13,896 bases of DNA, from assembly GCA_938022295.1 (NCBI GenBank), contig CALIDR010000236.1:1-13896 (forward strand), written 5' to 3'. Within the stretch, counting starts at the first letter, position 1. Each line of letters starts with the position of its first letter. The translations under genes were made by a program, and so were the position numbers. The stretch comes from an uncultured Burkholderiaceae bacterium (GTDB taxonomy: Bacteria > Pseudomonadota > Gammaproteobacteria > Burkholderiales > Burkholderiaceae_C). The notes beneath the pieces were generated by a model that was not told the origin of the DNA, searched no databases, and was given only the letters and a program-made list of their open reading frames with translations. This document shows, piece after piece, positions 13,168 to 13,896 of the stretch.

Positions 13168-13896
13168 TCAGCCGGCCTCGAAGCGGCGCACGATCCACGC
13201 CCGCGCGGCGTCGCGCAGCCGCACCGCGGCGGCGAAGTCGTCGCCGGCTGCCGGCAACGGCGCGCCGACCTCGACCGCCAGCGGCGCGCGTCGCGGCCAC
13301 CAGTGCGGGAACGACAGCACCTCGCGCGTGCCGCGCAGCACGAGCGGCACGACCGGCGCGCCGGCGTCGACGGCGGCCATGAACGCGCCGAGGTGGAACG
13401 GCAGCACGCCCGGCTCGCGGCCGAACGTGCCTTCGGGGAACACCAGCAGCGACTGCCCCGCGCGCACCGCGGCTGCGAGCTGCTGCGCGTCCTCGACGCT
13501 GCGCCTTCGGTCGACGCGCTCGACGAACAGCGCGCCGAGCCGGCGCAGGAACGTGCCCGCGATCCGCTGCCCCGCAAGCTCGTGCTTGGCGACGAAGGCG
13601 CACGGCCGCGGCAGCGCGGCCACGAGCACGAGGCCGTCCAGATAGCTCGCGTGGTTGCACACCAGCACGGCCGGGCGATCGGCCGGCGGCAGGTGCTCGA
13701 GCCCGCGCACCGCCAGCGGCAGGCCCGCGCCGCGCAGCAGCGCGCGCGCGCCGACGCGCGCGACGCGCCACGCCCGCTCGGGCGTGGGCATCGCCACCGC
13801 CAGCGCCCAGAACGTCGGCGCCAGCAGCCAGAACAGCAGGCTCGCCCACACGCCCCAGGCCGCGCCGCCGAACGCACGCGCGGCGGCGCGCAGCCG
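13168..13896 (-). CDS. PlsC-type lysophospholipid acyltransferase (partial at N-terminus)
   Basis: The frame is open from the right edge to the stop at 13170-13168, giving 242 visible residues. Counting from the GTG at 13851, the glycerol-phosphate acyltransferase motifs are NHASYLD (HX4D, H67 to D72), the block FLRRLGALFVERVDRR (101-116), FPEGTFGREPGVLPF (138-152) and VVPLVLRGTR (167-176). A hydrophobic stretch lies before them (SLLFWLLAPTFWALAVA). It should acylate lysophosphatidate or a similar acceptor at the inner membrane. A further 15 codons (RLRAAARAFGGAAWG) continue in frame to the window edge with sensible composition, so the true start is probably outside. Related acyltransferase domains also occur at the C-terminal end of AMP-binding/acyl-carrier fusions, which cannot be excluded here. 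Confidence 0.86.
   Translation of the reverse strand, partial: RLRAAARAFGGAAWGVWASLLFWLLAPTFWALAVAMPTPERAWRVARVGARALLRGAGLPLAVRGLEHLPPADRPAVLVCNHASYLDGLVLVAALPRPCAFVAKHELAGQRIAGTFLRRLGALFVERVDRRRSVEDAQQLAAAVRAGQSLLVFPEGTFGREPGVLPFHLGAFMAAVDAGAPVVPLVLRGTREVLSFPHWWPRRAPLAVEVGAPLPAAGDDFAAAVRLRDAARAWIVRRFEAG

Noticed and set aside
1..13896. CRISPR arrays, tRNA or rRNA genes, insertion sequences, attachment sites
   Set aside because: Looked for by eye on both strands: no spaced direct repeats, no cloverleaf with a CCA or T-loop signature, no transposase or integrase motifs, and no terminal repeats seen.

Overview
The window is GC-rich, gene-dense bacterial DNA (well over 70% G+C by eye, with third codon positions almost always G or C). 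It suggests a betaproteobacterium of the Burkholderiales (Rubrivivax/Ideonella/Leptothrix-like). That placement rests on base composition, the VC0807-family protein, the LapA-domain and HPF/RaiA small proteins, the cisplatin-type DNA ligase and FNR/Anr-like boxes. It is an inference, because no rRNA or marker gene is present. I see no insertion sequence, tRNA, rRNA or CRISPR array.

Layout. (1) 1-818, minus: the N-terminal half of an ATP-dependent DNA ligase running off the left edge. (2) 933-3636, plus: a six-helix membrane protein of the VC0807 family and a KefB-type cation:proton antiporter with RCK-N and RCK-C domains. (3) 3637-10250, plus: an FNR/Anr-like box (TTGAT-N4-ATCAT) followed by five tightly packed genes: a second Kef-type antiporter, a tandem-domain universal stress protein, an SLC13/DASS transporter, a fermentative D-lactate dehydrogenase (ldhA) and a lactate permease (LctP family). 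(4) 10209-10478, minus: a LapA/DUF1049 membrane protein overlapping the lactate permease tail to tail. (5) 10620-12331, plus: an HPF/RaiA ribosome-hibernation-type protein, a YbhB/YbcL (PEBP) protein and, overlapping it by four bases, an orphan primase-polymerase. (6) 12332-12728: nearly 400 bases with no convincing gene. This stretch begins at a second FNR-like box with a well-spaced -10 candidate and then holds a run of strong hairpins. (7) 12729-13145, plus: a secreted monohaem cytochrome c. (8) 13168-13896, minus: a PlsC-type acyltransferase that is open to the right edge.

How it may fit together (inference): region 3 reads as an oxygen-limitation module. LdhA would reduce pyruvate to D-lactate and regenerate NAD+, LctP and possibly the SLC13 protein would move organic acids, the Kef antiporter with its nucleotide-binding domain would handle proton/potassium balance, and the Usp and nearby HPF-type protein would serve energy-limited survival. 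The FNR-type box in front of the set supports this reading. The least explained parts are the hairpin-rich stretch before the cytochrome gene and the chromosomal stand-alone Prim-Pol.
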